A stretch of 64,000 bases of DNA from CAWBBA01 sp963729795 (GCA_963729795.1 CAVSPC010000063.1:14823-78822); one strand, 5' to 3'. Positions 35,493-44,405 are shown, counted from the stretch's first letter. The notes: a model not told the origin generated them from the sequence alone. Translations and numbers: made by a program.

Positions 35493-37003
35493 AACTGATG
35501 GCCCTCTTCACGTTTCAGAAAAAATCCGAAGAAGTCGCTAGTGTAGCTTCGGTCGTACCTCTCAAGGGTATAATTTTTCTGTTCGGGCGAGAGCTTGACC
35601 CTTTTGACGATTTCGCCTCCTCCGTTACCATAGTACAGATTCCCCACCACGTTGTGGGGATTGGCATCTCCGTGAACGGCCCTTTCACATCCAGCGAGTA
35701 CGAGGGCCTTGGCCAAGTCCTTCGTGCTGATATGGTGACCTACCGCAAAAACCAGGTTGCCGTCCTTCCGGATGCCGAAGGCGCTGCGAGTAGCAATGAA
35801 CCATCCTTCACCATAGTTAGTTGTGGGCTCGCCGCCTCCGTAACCGCCCCAATACCCGCCCCAATAAGAATTTGAATTCGACACGTCTTCCGAGAGTAGG
35901 AAACCCAGGCCGATTTCAGAATCGGCTCGCTTTCCTCCTTTCATCACCGAATCGACCACTTTTCCATCCTTCACTATCAAGTGCCTGAGTTGGCGTGCAT
36001 CACGAACAAGGGATGTAGGTATGCCGTCGTTCCATTCCAGGATGTCCATGGAGTCATCGTTGTACACAACAATAGTAGCCATCCCCGGGGCCAGTTTCTT
36101 TAAGACGGTTCCACGAAAGATCGTTCCCGCTTCGCCCGAATGCTTCTGCTTCCAGAGGGCGTTGGTTATGGCGACAAGCTGCGGCTTATCTGCCGGGTCT
36201 ACTGTGGCGGTTTGGCTCGAGCCGCCCGGCTCGGCTGACCCTATGTAAAGCTTCATGGATAGCTGCTTCATGTCGAACACAAGCATGTGCGCGATGGCGT
36301 TGGGGTACTCAGCGCTCGGTCTGTAACTTGTCCTGTAGACTACCGGTATGCCGTCTTTCCCTGTAGGCAGGCCGGCCGACTGCCATACTCCCTCCCCAGG
36401 CAAAGCTGGAGTCACATACAGTGGTGGAATATTCTTCAAAGATACCGACCTGAAAGGCGCCCTGGAGTAATCGCCAGGCATTTCGATGGCAGGCTTCAAC
36501 AGGATCGACGAGCCTCTTGGCGGTGCAAGCATAGTGCTAAACTGTTTGCCAAGGCGGTCGCTCCAGGATTCAGGGTTCTCGGTGCTCTCCGGTGAGAGAG
36601 CCTCGGTCGTGACCGTTTGCTTCGCTACAGCACCAGAGACCGGCAAATCACGGTTCATCTTCTCCGGCGTGCGCTTGTCCCGAGGAAGCTGAGGCTGTGC
36701 TTTTTGCTGTTCCGCAGACGGTGCACCTCCCCACAGTAGGACCTCCCAGGGAGGTGGCGATTCCTCAAAATCGTCGGCCCACAGTGACGGAATGAAATGA
36801 AAAGCTGTCACGAACATGAGGGCAATGAAAAGAAAAGAGAACCGATTGACTGCGGCAGTTGGACAGAGCCGGCCTTGAATGCCTGTTGCCCCCGAGATGC
36901 CGGCTAATGACGCGCTTCTTGGGCGAAGCCATCGCAATCCCCACGATCCGGTCCTCGGCTCCGTACGTGCAGGGCGCTTGCCGATTGACAATATTTTGCT
37001 CAT
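35489..37003 (-). CDS. Exported phosphodiester-glycosidase-like (NAGPA-like) protein
   Basis: The frame gives 504 residues with an internal hydrophobic segment near 55-75 (FSFLFIALMFVTAFHFIPSL, then WAD). A true start nearer that segment is possible, but no good codon with a site is seen. The C-terminal half resembles the NAGPA fold: RSAFGIRKDGNLVFAVGHHI is followed by STKDLAKALVLAGCERAVHG. The usual end motif DGGGS is replaced by GDANPHN. A Gly/Tyr-rich loop (YWGGYWGGYGGGE) interrupts it. A sugar phosphodiester substrate is possible only by analogy. Confidence 0.6.
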   Translation of the reverse strand: MSKILSIGKRPARTEPRTGSWGLRWLRPRSASLAGISGATGIQGRLCPTAAVNRFSFLFIALMFVTAFHFIPSLWADDFEESPPPWEVLLWGGAPSAEQQKAQPQLPRDKRTPEKMNRDLPVSGAVAKQTVTTEALSPESTENPESWSDRLGKQFSTMLAPPRGSSILLKPAIEMPGDYSRAPFRSVSLKNIPPLYVTPALPGEGVWQSAGLPTGKDGIPVVYRTSYRPSAEYPNAIAHMLVFDMKQLSMKLYIGSAEPGGSSQTATVDPADKPQLVAITNALWKQKHSGEAGTIFRGTVLKKLAPGMATIVVYNDDSMDILEWNDGIPTSLVRDARQLRHLIVKDGKVVDSVMKGGKRADSEIGLGFLLSEDVSNSNSYWGGYWGGYGGGEPTTNYGEGWFIATRSAFGIRKDGNLVFAVGHHISTKDLAKALVLAGCERAVHGDANPHNVVGNLYYGNGGGEIVKRVKLSPEQKNYTLERYDRSYTSDFFGFFLKREEGHQL

Positions 37004-37238
37004 CAGTTATGGATACCCCAACCCTCAATTACTTAAACTAGGTGCAGCAGTGTTGCCTAACTAATTACAAATCCTCAGATGCCGGCCCGGGTTCAATTAC
37101 GGGTCCCGAGCGAGGAATCCGAACGGTGTCTCTGCTTTTACCAATTCTGCCCCTGCCCGTCAAGAAACGGCGGTTAGGCGGCGCAAAGAGGACTTAAAAT
37201 ATTTGATCAGGGATCGCATTGAACGGCAGGGTGAAACA

Positions 37239-38711
37239 ATGACCAAAAGTAGAATTGCCCTCTCCGCAACTTTTGTTCTGATTCTCCTTCTCTGCGGCCA
37301 GGTAGTGGCGGATTCGGCAGAGGAGCTGTTCAACAAGGCTGTAGCGGCTGAACGTTCAGGTAATCTTGACACGTCAATAGAATTATTCGGTCAGGCCGCG
37401 AAGTTAGCTCCGGACAATGCGGCGATCTATAACAACAGGGGGATAATTCGCGCCCGAAAGAAAGACCTTGATCTGGCGATCGAAGATTTCGATCAGGCTA
37501 TAAGACTCGATCCTGACAATGCTGGGGCGTACAACAACAGAGGAATGGCTTTCGAAGAAAAGAGGGACCTTCATCAGGCGGCTGAGGACTACGACAAGGC
37601 TCTGGATATAGATCGAGAACACGTTCAGGCACTGCTTAACCGGGCCATTCTGTCGGCACGAACCGGTGCTGCTGACCGGGCGCTCGTAGACCTGAACGAT
37701 CTGCTCCAAATTGACGAGCGCAATGCTAAAGCGCGCGTGCTGCTTGGGAAACTTTATTTGGCCGGCGGTTCGCCTGATAAGGCCCTAAGAGAGTTCTCAA
37801 CGGTCTTGCGCCAGGACCCCAGAAATCTTGAGGCATTAGGTGGGAACGGCGATGCTGACTTTGTAAAAGGTCGATTCAGTAAGGCAATTGAAGCCTATAC
37901 CGAAGCCCTGACCGACGGCCCTGAGGATCCTACAATTCTAGCTAATCGCTGCTCGGCGTTCATTTGGACCAGAGACTTCGACAAGGCTGTGCCGGATTGT
38001 GAGGCAGCACTGAAGTTGAATCCAGGTTACGCAGAAGGATTCTACAACTTGGGCAATGCTTTGACGGCCTTGACACGCGATCGCGAGGCGATTGCGGCTT
38101 ATAGTCATGCCATAGAGTTGCAAGCTGACCGCGCCGATTATTTTTATAACAGAGGAACAATCTTCAAGAAACTTGGTGAAGACGACAAAGCGCTGGCTGA
38201 TTTCGATCGCGCCTTGGACCTGAATCCGAAGCACGCGGATGCCCTCAACAACAGAGGCTCCATTTTGCTTTCCAGAGGCGAAGTCCAACGGGCGCGGGAG
38301 GATTTTCAACACGCCGCACAAAAAGATGGACGAAGTGTTCCGGCGTGGACGAACCTGGCTGCTGCTTACTTGGCCGACAATGCTCCTGACAAGGCTGTTC
38401 CGATGTTGCAACGGGCACTCAAGCTGGCTCCAAAGGATCCCGAAGTCCTGGAACGCTTCGGGGACGTATGGGCAGCCAGGAACCGAATCGACAAAGCAGT
38501 AGCCGCTTACAGAAAAGCTTTGGATAGAGCATCGACTCCAGATCAACGGACCCGAATCAATTCTCGGATGGGCCTTCTTTTGGAACGCTCCGGGAGCATT
38601 GTGAAGGCAGTCCAGTCTTACACGAAGGCTCTGGAAACAGCCGAGGATACATCCATGAAGAAAGGGCTGAAGGCCAAGATAGATGAATTAACGCCCCGAA
38701 CCAAGAAATAA
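37239..38711 (+). CDS. Exported TPR protein
   Basis: The 490-residue product starts at the ATG at 37239, six bases after AGGGTGA. A signal peptide (IALSATFVLILLLCGQVVAD) is followed by about twelve tetratricopeptide units (for example AAIYNNRGIIRARKKDLDLA, AGAYNNRGMAFEEKRDLHQA, PEVLERFGDVWAARNRIDKA). There is no enzyme domain. It is probably a periplasmic protein-protein scaffold. It is unlinked to the next gene by about 120 bases. Confidence 0.85.
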   Translation: MTKSRIALSATFVLILLLCGQVVADSAEELFNKAVAAERSGNLDTSIELFGQAAKLAPDNAAIYNNRGIIRARKKDLDLAIEDFDQAIRLDPDNAGAYNNRGMAFEEKRDLHQAAEDYDKALDIDREHVQALLNRAILSARTGAADRALVDLNDLLQIDERNAKARVLLGKLYLAGGSPDKALREFSTVLRQDPRNLEALGGNGDADFVKGRFSKAIEAYTEALTDGPEDPTILANRCSAFIWTRDFDKAVPDCEAALKLNPGYAEGFYNLGNALTALTRDREAIAAYSHAIELQADRADYFYNRGTIFKKLGEDDKALADFDRALDLNPKHADALNNRGSILLSRGEVQRAREDFQHAAQKDGRSVPAWTNLAAAYLADNAPDKAVPMLQRALKLAPKDPEVLERFGDVWAARNRIDKAVAAYRKALDRASTPDQRTRINSRMGLLLERSGSIVKAVQSYTKALETAEDTSMKKGLKAKIDELTPRTKK

Positions 38712-38828
38712 AAGCAAGTTCTTTCCCGAACCGATTGAAAGCCGCCATCCGCACGGGAGGCAAAGCGAGAATCCTTCCGGCAACCTCAGGTTTTAGCGCC
38801 TTGTATCGCTGAGGCACAGGAGTTTTAG

Positions 38829-41800
38829 ATGCTCTATTTCGCGGACCTTCATGTCCATTCCAAATACTCACGAGCCACTTCCAAGGATTGCAATCTCTTG
38901 GAGTTGGCCAAGTGGGCGGCTCTAAAAGGAATCCGCGTCCTTGCCACAGGAGATTTCACTCATCCTGAATGGAGCCGGGAAATTCGCGAAATGCTGATCG
39001 AAGGCGAAGAGGGCCTATTACGCCTGAAGAAGGATTATCTTCCAAAGGGAATTGTCGTCCCCGACGGTTTCGGGCCGGAGGATGTTCGTTTCATCCTAAA
39101 TGTTGAAATAAGTTCAATTTACAAAAAACACGGGGCCACGAGAAAGGTACACAATCTTGTATTCATGCCCGACGTGGATGCGATGGAGCGCTTCAACGCT
39201 CGGCTGGATCACATTGGAAACATCAAGTCCGACGGCAGACCGATTCTCGGACTGGACAGTAGAGATCTTCTCGAAATCGCTCTTGAAATCACGCCGGAAT
39301 CTTTCCTTGTCCCGGCGCACGTCTGGACCCCTTGGTTCTCGATCCTTGGGTCTAAATCCGGATTCGACTCCGTGGAAGAATGCTTCGACGATCTGTCCTC
39401 ATATATATTTGCACTTGAAACCGGTCTCTCGTCAGACCCGGCAATGAATCACATGGTAAGCTCGTTGGACAGATATACCTTAATATCGAACTCGGATACG
39501 CATTCTCCCTCCAAGCTCGGTCGTGAAGCCAATATCTTTTCGGGAGATCCCGGATATGTTGCCATTCGCGAGGCTATTCGCGCGGGCGGCCGGGCGCTTT
39601 CGGGCGTTCCGGCGCGTGAGAGGCTGCTTGAGCATCAGGATGTTTCGGATTGTACAGCGAATGCCGATGGAATATCAGGGAACCGCTTCATCGGCACAAT
39701 AGAATTCTTTCCTGAAGAAGGGAAATACCACCTCGACGGACACAGGAAGTGCTCTGCTCGCCTGAGCCCGGAAGAAACCGAAAGGCTAAAGGGCCATTGC
39801 CCTGTGTGCGGACGACCGGTGACTGTGGGGGTCATGAACCGCGTCATTGAACTCGCCGACCGGCTAGTGGAGTCGGCGCCGGAAGGTACCGCTCCATTCT
39901 GGAGGATGCTGCCGCTGGTCGAGATCATAGGTCAGGCCCTACACGTAGGTCCCCAATCCAAGAAGGTTGGTGCCTGCTATGATGATCTGGTCCGAAAATT
40001 GGGACCGGAATTGATGATTCTCTGGTCACACTCTCTGGAACAAATCGGACGTCACGCCCCTGAAATAGTAGTGGAGGCGATACGTAGAGTCCGCAAGGGG
40101 GAGGTGTCGATCAAGGCTGGTTTCGATGGTGAATATGGCTCAGTTCAACTCTTTGAGCCGGGTGAGCGCGAGCATTTTGGGGGCCAGCAGGCTTTGGTCC
40201 CGGTTCATAAACCTGAAGTGACACGGCGTAGAAGTGACTCTCCCAAACTTGTTCGCAGGAAAAAAGCCGGTACTAAGGCTCAAGTCATCCCTACGGAAAG
40301 AAATTGTCAACCACTCAATGAAGAGCAGCAGCAGGCCATAGCCACTACTGACCGGCCTGTTCTGGTCCAGGCTGGACCGGGCACCGGAAAAACCAGGACT
40401 CTAACTCACCGCATTGCCAATCTTGTCCAAAGCGGGCAAGTCCATCCCGAGAAGATCACCGCCGTTACATTCACTCGCAAGGCGGCCGCAGAGATGCGGC
40501 AACGCCTCGCGGATCTATTGCCCCAAGAGCGCATGCAAGGATGCTGGGTAGGGACGTTCCACCAACTGGGAGCCCGGATTCTCGACTTCTGCAGGGAAAA
40601 GACAGGAATTGACAGCAGAGAGCAGATCCTGGGCGAGGACGAGGCACTGACCATATTCAGGCACGCGGTGAAGTCTACGGGTTTGGATCTGGCTCCTACG
40701 CAGATTCCTTCCCTTTTTAGGGAAGTTAGCCTCCTCAAACAGGCAACGGTGGATTGCTCGGATACAACTATCAATTCAGTGGTCCGACGAGCCTACGTTG
40801 CATACGAGGAGCAACTGATAAGTGCAGGAGCTATTGACCTCGATGATCTTCTTGTCCTACCGGCCCGACTTTTGCGCGATCACCCTTCTGCGGCCGCGGA
40901 ATTAAGGGAAACCATTGCCGAACACCTACTGGTGGATGAATTTCAAGATGTTAATAGGGTCCAGTACGAAATGGTCCGCCTGCTGACGAGCTCGAATGGG
41001 GAGGGATTATTTGTAATAGGCGACCCTGACCAGGCTATTTACGGCTTTCGTGGCTCAGACAGACGGTTCTTTCTTCGGTTCGCCGAGGATTACCCATCAG
41101 CATATCAAGTAAGGCTGGCCAGGAATTATCGATCACAGATGCCGATCCTAAAGGGGGCCGCGGATGTGCTTAACGGCGGATTGAGCGGGAACCTTCTCAA
41201 GGCTGAAAGAGCCGGTACCAATCCCATCAAGATGGTTCAGATGCCAAACTCAGCTACGGAAGGAGAATTCATCGTCCGCACCATCGACTCAGCCATTGGC
41301 GGGTCTTCGTTCTTTTCTCTCGACTCCAGGGAACTAGCGATTCGGGAGCGAGAACTTGGGTTCAGGGATTTCGCAGTGCTATTTCGATTGAATGCAGTGG
41401 GTGATTCTTTGGAAGAGGCCTTTAAGTCTTCGGGAATTCCGTACCAGCGAGCCCGTAGGACCAGCCCGGCAGAAGAGGCCGACGCACTGGATCCGCGAGC
41501 TGAAGCGGTCACTCTGATGACAATTCATGCTTCCAAGGGCCTGGAGTTTCCGGTAGTGTTCATAGCCGGATGCGAAGAAGGTATAATCCCTTACGATCCG
41601 CCGGGTAGCTCCGATCGCCGCCCGCCCGACGTGGATGAAGAGTGCCGGCTCTTGTATGTCGCTATGACCAGGGCCGAGGACGAACTGTTCATAACGAGGG
41701 CGCGGAAAAGATCCCTTTACGGCCTCAAGGTTGAGAATCCTCGATCCGGTTTTCTAAAGGAAATTAATCCTTCGATTTGCGAGTTCGTCGACCCGTTGGG

Positions 41801-41846
41801 GGGCCGTAGGAGATCGCGGTCCATTCAGTATGAGTTGTTCAAATGA
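38829..41846 (+). CDS. Fusion of a PHP-domain nuclease-like module and a UvrD-type helicase
   Basis: The 1005-residue product has two modules. Residues 1-270 form a PHP domain (FADLHVHSKYSRATSKDC, LATGDFTHPEW, LVPAHVWTPW, NSDTHSPSK) of the TIGR00375 kind. A Cys cluster follows (CSARLSPEETERLKGHCPVC, residues ~310-330). From about 495 a superfamily 1 helicase begins: LVQAGPGTGKTRTLTHRIAN (Walker A), LLVDEFQDVNRVQYEM (Walker B), VIGDPDQAIYGFRGSDRR, RLARNYRSQMPIL, TIHASKGLEFPVVF, ECRLLYVAMTRAEDEL. The domains suggest DNA end processing coupled to unwinding. I recall PHP-UvrD proteins in other bacteria but cannot verify it here. Confidence 0.88.
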   Translation: MLYFADLHVHSKYSRATSKDCNLLELAKWAALKGIRVLATGDFTHPEWSREIREMLIEGEEGLLRLKKDYLPKGIVVPDGFGPEDVRFILNVEISSIYKKHGATRKVHNLVFMPDVDAMERFNARLDHIGNIKSDGRPILGLDSRDLLEIALEITPESFLVPAHVWTPWFSILGSKSGFDSVEECFDDLSSYIFALETGLSSDPAMNHMVSSLDRYTLISNSDTHSPSKLGREANIFSGDPGYVAIREAIRAGGRALSGVPARERLLEHQDVSDCTANADGISGNRFIGTIEFFPEEGKYHLDGHRKCSARLSPEETERLKGHCPVCGRPVTVGVMNRVIELADRLVESAPEGTAPFWRMLPLVEIIGQALHVGPQSKKVGACYDDLVRKLGPELMILWSHSLEQIGRHAPEIVVEAIRRVRKGEVSIKAGFDGEYGSVQLFEPGEREHFGGQQALVPVHKPEVTRRRSDSPKLVRRKKAGTKAQVIPTERNCQPLNEEQQQAIATTDRPVLVQAGPGTGKTRTLTHRIANLVQSGQVHPEKITAVTFTRKAAAEMRQRLADLLPQERMQGCWVGTFHQLGARILDFCREKTGIDSREQILGEDEALTIFRHAVKSTGLDLAPTQIPSLFREVSLLKQATVDCSDTTINSVVRRAYVAYEEQLISAGAIDLDDLLVLPARLLRDHPSAAAELRETIAEHLLVDEFQDVNRVQYEMVRLLTSSNGEGLFVIGDPDQAIYGFRGSDRRFFLRFAEDYPSAYQVRLARNYRSQMPILKGAADVLNGGLSGNLLKAERAGTNPIKMVQMPNSATEGEFIVRTIDSAIGGSSFFSLDSRELAIRERELGFRDFAVLFRLNAVGDSLEEAFKSSGIPYQRARRTSPAEEADALDPRAEAVTLMTIHASKGLEFPVVFIAGCEEGIIPYDPPGSSDRRPPDVDEECRLLYVAMTRAEDELFITRARKRSLYGLKVENPRSGFLKEINPSICEFVDPLGGRRRSRSIQYELFK

Positions 41847-41916
41847 GCGGAAGGGAGAATGTTCTCCTCGGGGGTAAGCATTCAGTTTTCAGCAGGAAAG
41901 TGTCATTAAACCCGTG

Positions 41917-41985
41917 GGGCAGGCTTTCCAGCCTGCCGTTAGCCAAGTTTAGAAACAGGCAGGCTTTTCAGCCTGCCCCACATGA
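41917..41985. repeat. GTGGGGCAGGC...GCCTGCCCCAC repeat
   Basis: GTGGGGCAGGCTTTCCAGCCTGCC is followed, after a short spacer, by GGCAGGCTTTTCAGCCTGCCCCAC. It is a near-perfect outer inverted repeat of the family seen at 22168, 50040 and 56045. It lies just before the thioredoxin-like gene. Confidence 0.65.
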
Positions 41986-42065
41986 ATGAATGCTTGCATT
42001 TGGGGCAAAAGGCTCTTGACAAAAAGAGAATATTCAGATATTCAAATATAAAAAGGAGAAAGCCT

Positions 42066-42836
42066 GTGCCCGAAGAGAAATTGCTGCTCTACAGTAAAAA
42101 TCATGTTATTTCGGTGAGCTTAATAATCGTTGCAGTCGCAATCGGGCTTTTCGGAGGCTTTTATTTGGCAGGCGCTGCCGAGGGGCCGGAAGGAGCTGCG
42201 TTCCAGGTTTTTAGGAATCCGCCGGTAGCCGGCGATCTCAAGATGGCAATGTTGGACGGCAGAATCGGGAGTCTGGCCGGTTTCATGGGAAAGGTGGTAA
42301 TTCTGAATTTCTGGAGGAATAACTGCCACTACTGCGCCATGGAAAAAGGGTTCCTGAAAGAGATGCTGGGTACCATGAATACTAACGATATTAAAGTCGT
42401 TTGCGTCGATTTCTGGGACCCGCCTGCATGGGTCAAGTCTTACGGCAAGTCCAGTGGCGGCGGTCTGATTTTTGCCTCGGGCCCCGAAGGAAGACAGGCG
42501 GTGATGGAAAATGTGGTAAGAGGACGTCTCATGGGCTATTACATTGTCAATGCGCAAAATGAGGCGATTTACGAGATAAAGGGCTTTCCGTCCAGCTATG
42601 TCATCAATAAGAAAGGACAGGTGGTCGCCGTACACCTGGGGTTAGCTCCTTGGAATAGCCCTCCGGTTCGAAAGTGGCTTGCTGGTCTTGTGGGAATGAA
42701 ACAGCCCGGGAAGGCTCATGATTCGGAATATGAACTGCCGGGCTGGCTCGACCGCCTCCTGACAAATCCGATGAGCAGAAGCCTATCGATTGGTTACGGT
42801 CCGAGTAAGACAGCGCGGGCTGCTGTGAGCCATTAA
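42066..42836 (+). CDS. TlpA/ResA-like thioredoxin-fold protein, membrane anchored
   Basis: The 256-residue product starts at the GTG at 42066, seven bases after AGGAG; the ATG at 41982 lies inside a repeat. One N-terminal membrane segment (VISVSLIIVAVAIGLFGGFYLAG) anchors a thioredoxin fold outside the cytoplasm. The active site is C-x-x-C in FWRNNCHYCAMEKGFL (near residue 90), and the cis-Pro loop reads IKGFPSSYVINKKG. A loop in the middle (CVDFWDPPAWVKSYGKSSGG) is longer than usual. It heads an operon with a candidate selenoprotein and an ArsR gene. Disulfide or metal-related redox work is inferred. Confidence 0.82.
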   Translation: MPEEKLLLYSKNHVISVSLIIVAVAIGLFGGFYLAGAAEGPEGAAFQVFRNPPVAGDLKMAMLDGRIGSLAGFMGKVVILNFWRNNCHYCAMEKGFLKEMLGTMNTNDIKVVCVDFWDPPAWVKSYGKSSGGGLIFASGPEGRQAVMENVVRGRLMGYYIVNAQNEAIYEIKGFPSSYVINKKGQVVAVHLGLAPWNSPPVRKWLAGLVGMKQPGKAHDSEYELPGWLDRLLTNPMSRSLSIGYGPSKTARAAVSH

Positions 42837-42889
42837 TCGGTGGGTCCGGAGGTGAACGGGCTTCGCTGCTCCACCTAAGTGAGGAACAC

Positions 42890-43030
42890 ATGGAACTGTG
42901 GGTCTTGATAGCATTATTCGCCGGATGGTTCGTATTGAACAAATGGGTACTCCCTCGCTTCGGGGTTTCCACATGAATGTCTCAGGAATGTTCATCCGGG
43001 GACCGGGTGAAGGATGAAGCGAAAGAGTAA
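42890..43030 (+). CDS. Candidate small membrane selenoprotein (in-frame UGA recoded as Sec)
   Basis: The ATG at 42890 has GAGG five bases upstream. The first 28 codons give a membrane segment (ELWVLIALFAGWFVLNKWVL) then PRFGVST. The frame meets UGA at 42974-42976, then runs 17 more codons (MSQECSSGDRVKDEAKE) to a TAA at 43028-43030, giving 46 residues with Sec at 29 and Cys at 34. Right after the UGA is a SECIS-like hairpin with its loop 23 nt away. From memory, related small proteins in similar operons have a Cys after a GVPT-like turn; I cannot confirm this here. If the UGA is a true stop, a 28-residue membrane peptide remains. Confidence 0.7.
42991..43011 (+). promoter_or_regulatory. SECIS-like hairpin for UGA recoding
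   Basis: TTCATCCGG (42991-42999) pairs with CCGGGTGAA (43003-43011): nine pairs with one G-U, closing a GGA triloop. The loop starts 23 nt after the UGA and begins with G. This meets the usual bacterial rule: stem of 4-16 pairs, loop of 3-14 nt with G in its first two positions, 16-37 nt from the UGA. Confidence 0.65.
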
Positions 43031-43071
43031 AGCTCAAAGAAGTCGCGACTTGTCGATCGAAGGTGAAACCG

Positions 43072-43431
43072 ATGAACCCCTCAGCAGAAACGGCAAGAGA
43101 AAACGAGGATGACCTCGATCGTCTTTTCCGAGAAATAAAGACGAAGGAGTTCTCCAGAGAAGCTGAAATTCTCAAGGCACTCGGGCATCCCATCAGGTTG
43201 AAGATCGTGTATGGTCTACTCAAGGTAGGGGGATGCAACGTCAAGCACATGCAGGAATGCTTGGGACTGCACCAGGCTACTGTGTCGCAACACCTGATCC
43301 ATCTCAAAAGCCGCGGCATTATCACCTCTACTCGCCAGGGCCTTGAAATGGTGTACAGAGTCACTGACCCGTGGGCCAAGTGCATTATCGACAATATCGA
43401 AAAGAAACTAAAAGAAGAAGAGGCCGATTAA
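43072..43431 (+). CDS. ArsR-family winged-helix regulator
   Basis: The 119-residue product starts at the ATG at 43072, six bases after AAGGTG (a GTG at 43063 is also in frame). The winged helix is clear: EILKALGHPIRLKIVYGLLK, then HMQECLGLHQATVSQHLIHL and the wing TSTRQGLEMVYRV. Two Cys (GGCNVKHMQEC) stand where ArsR/SmtB proteins bind metal or sense thiols, and another lies near the C-terminus (AKCII). It ends the thioredoxin/selenoprotein operon and probably represses it; the ligand is not known. Confidence 0.85.
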   Translation: MNPSAETARENEDDLDRLFREIKTKEFSREAEILKALGHPIRLKIVYGLLKVGGCNVKHMQECLGLHQATVSQHLIHLKSRGIITSTRQGLEMVYRVTDPWAKCIIDNIEKKLKEEEAD

Positions 43432-43679
43432 GAGCGGCCTCCTGCTTGACCTTCCTTCAGGGCCGACCATATAAGGCTTGGCCTTTACGGCTTGACGATA
43501 CCATCCATCTATTTCTCCCTCACGCAATCTTCCTGTGGTAGTGTATACTTATATGGCAATAATGGGCAAAATTTTCGTCAGAACCGCGGGAATATCATCG
43601 TCATCCCGATTCTGATCCGGAGATAGCGCCGGCTAATGTCTTTTCGAACCAGTTCGGAAATTGTGAGAGGTGCGTCAAG

Positions 43680-44099
43680 ATGGCTGATCTAGTGAGGTTC
43701 GGTGTATCCATCCCTGACGATCTGCTGGAGAAGTTCGACATCCTCATCGCGGAACAGGGCTATACTAACCGGTCCGAGGCTATCAGAGATCTCATACGGA
43801 ATCGCTTTGTCGAGGACGAGTGGAGTCATTCGGAAGAGGACGTCGTCGGCACTGTGACGGTGGTGTATAACCACGAGCAAAGCGATCTCGCCCAGAAACT
43901 CACCGAGATCCAGCATAGAAAGCACGATCTCATCATATCCTCGGTCCACGTGCATCTGGACAAGCATAATTGCCTGGAAGTACTGATTATGAGGGGAGCG
44001 CCCGTTGAAGTGAAAAAGGCAGGGGAGCTTCTCATCTCCACTCGCGGCGTGAAGCACGGCAAAATCACTATGACCACCACCGGAAAAGAATTGGATTAG
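43680..44099 (+). CDS. nikR: Nickel-responsive regulator NikR
   Basis: The 139-residue product has the ribbon-helix-helix DNA-binding start (LVRFGVSIPDDLLEKFDILI, then GYTNRSEAIRDLIRNRF) and an ACT-like metal domain. The high-affinity Ni site is visible as SSVHVHLDKHNCLEVL, giving the two His and the Cys; the fourth His is in YNHEQSD. NikR represses nickel-uptake genes when nickel is present. No nickel transporter lies in the window and no GTATGA-type box is seen just upstream. Confidence 0.93.
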   Translation: MADLVRFGVSIPDDLLEKFDILIAEQGYTNRSEAIRDLIRNRFVEDEWSHSEEDVVGTVTVVYNHEQSDLAQKLTEIQHRKHDLIISSVHVHLDKHNCLEVLIMRGAPVEVKKAGELLISTRGVKHGKITMTTTGKELD

Positions 44100-44137
44100 A
44101 GTCGCTGCCATTCCGCAAGGGAACAAGAGGGGTGCGA

Positions 44138-44358
44138 ATGAAATACCGGCTAACCGCTATTATAGAGAGAGAAGGGGTGGGAATGTGGCCCTGTGTCCTG
44201 AGCTGGACATCGCAAGCCAGGGCGACACTGTTGAACAGGCTCGGGACAACCTGAAAGAGGCATTGGAACTCTTCATGGAGACAGCGTCATCGGAGGAGAT
44301 TAACAAGAGACTTCATGAAGACATCTTCGTAACCCACGTTGAGGTCGCCGTTGGTTAA
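44138..44358 (+). pseudogene. HicB-like antitoxin, frameshifted
   Basis: The ATG at 44138 (AGGGG five bases upstream) begins MKYRLTAIIEREG, a HicB-like start. The continuation VALCPELDIASQGDTVEQAR, then DNLKEALELFMETA, lies in another frame and ends at 44358. One missing G in the GGGG run at 44173-44176 would restore a single frame of about 73 residues. HicB-like proteins pair with HicA mRNA interferases, but no HicA gene is adjacent. Confidence 0.72.
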
Positions 44359-44405
44359 GCTTGCCGCGATTTGACGTCTAAACGTTAAAACGTTATATTA
44401 GCTGT

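Noticed and set aside
42977..43030. A separate 17-codon gene starting at the ATG right after the UGA
   Set aside because: It has no ribosome site of its own, and its start and stop fit better as the in-frame extension of the upstream gene.
43432..43679. A NikR operator (GTATGA-N16-TCATAC) upstream of nikR
   Set aside because: No such half-sites with the right spacing are present.
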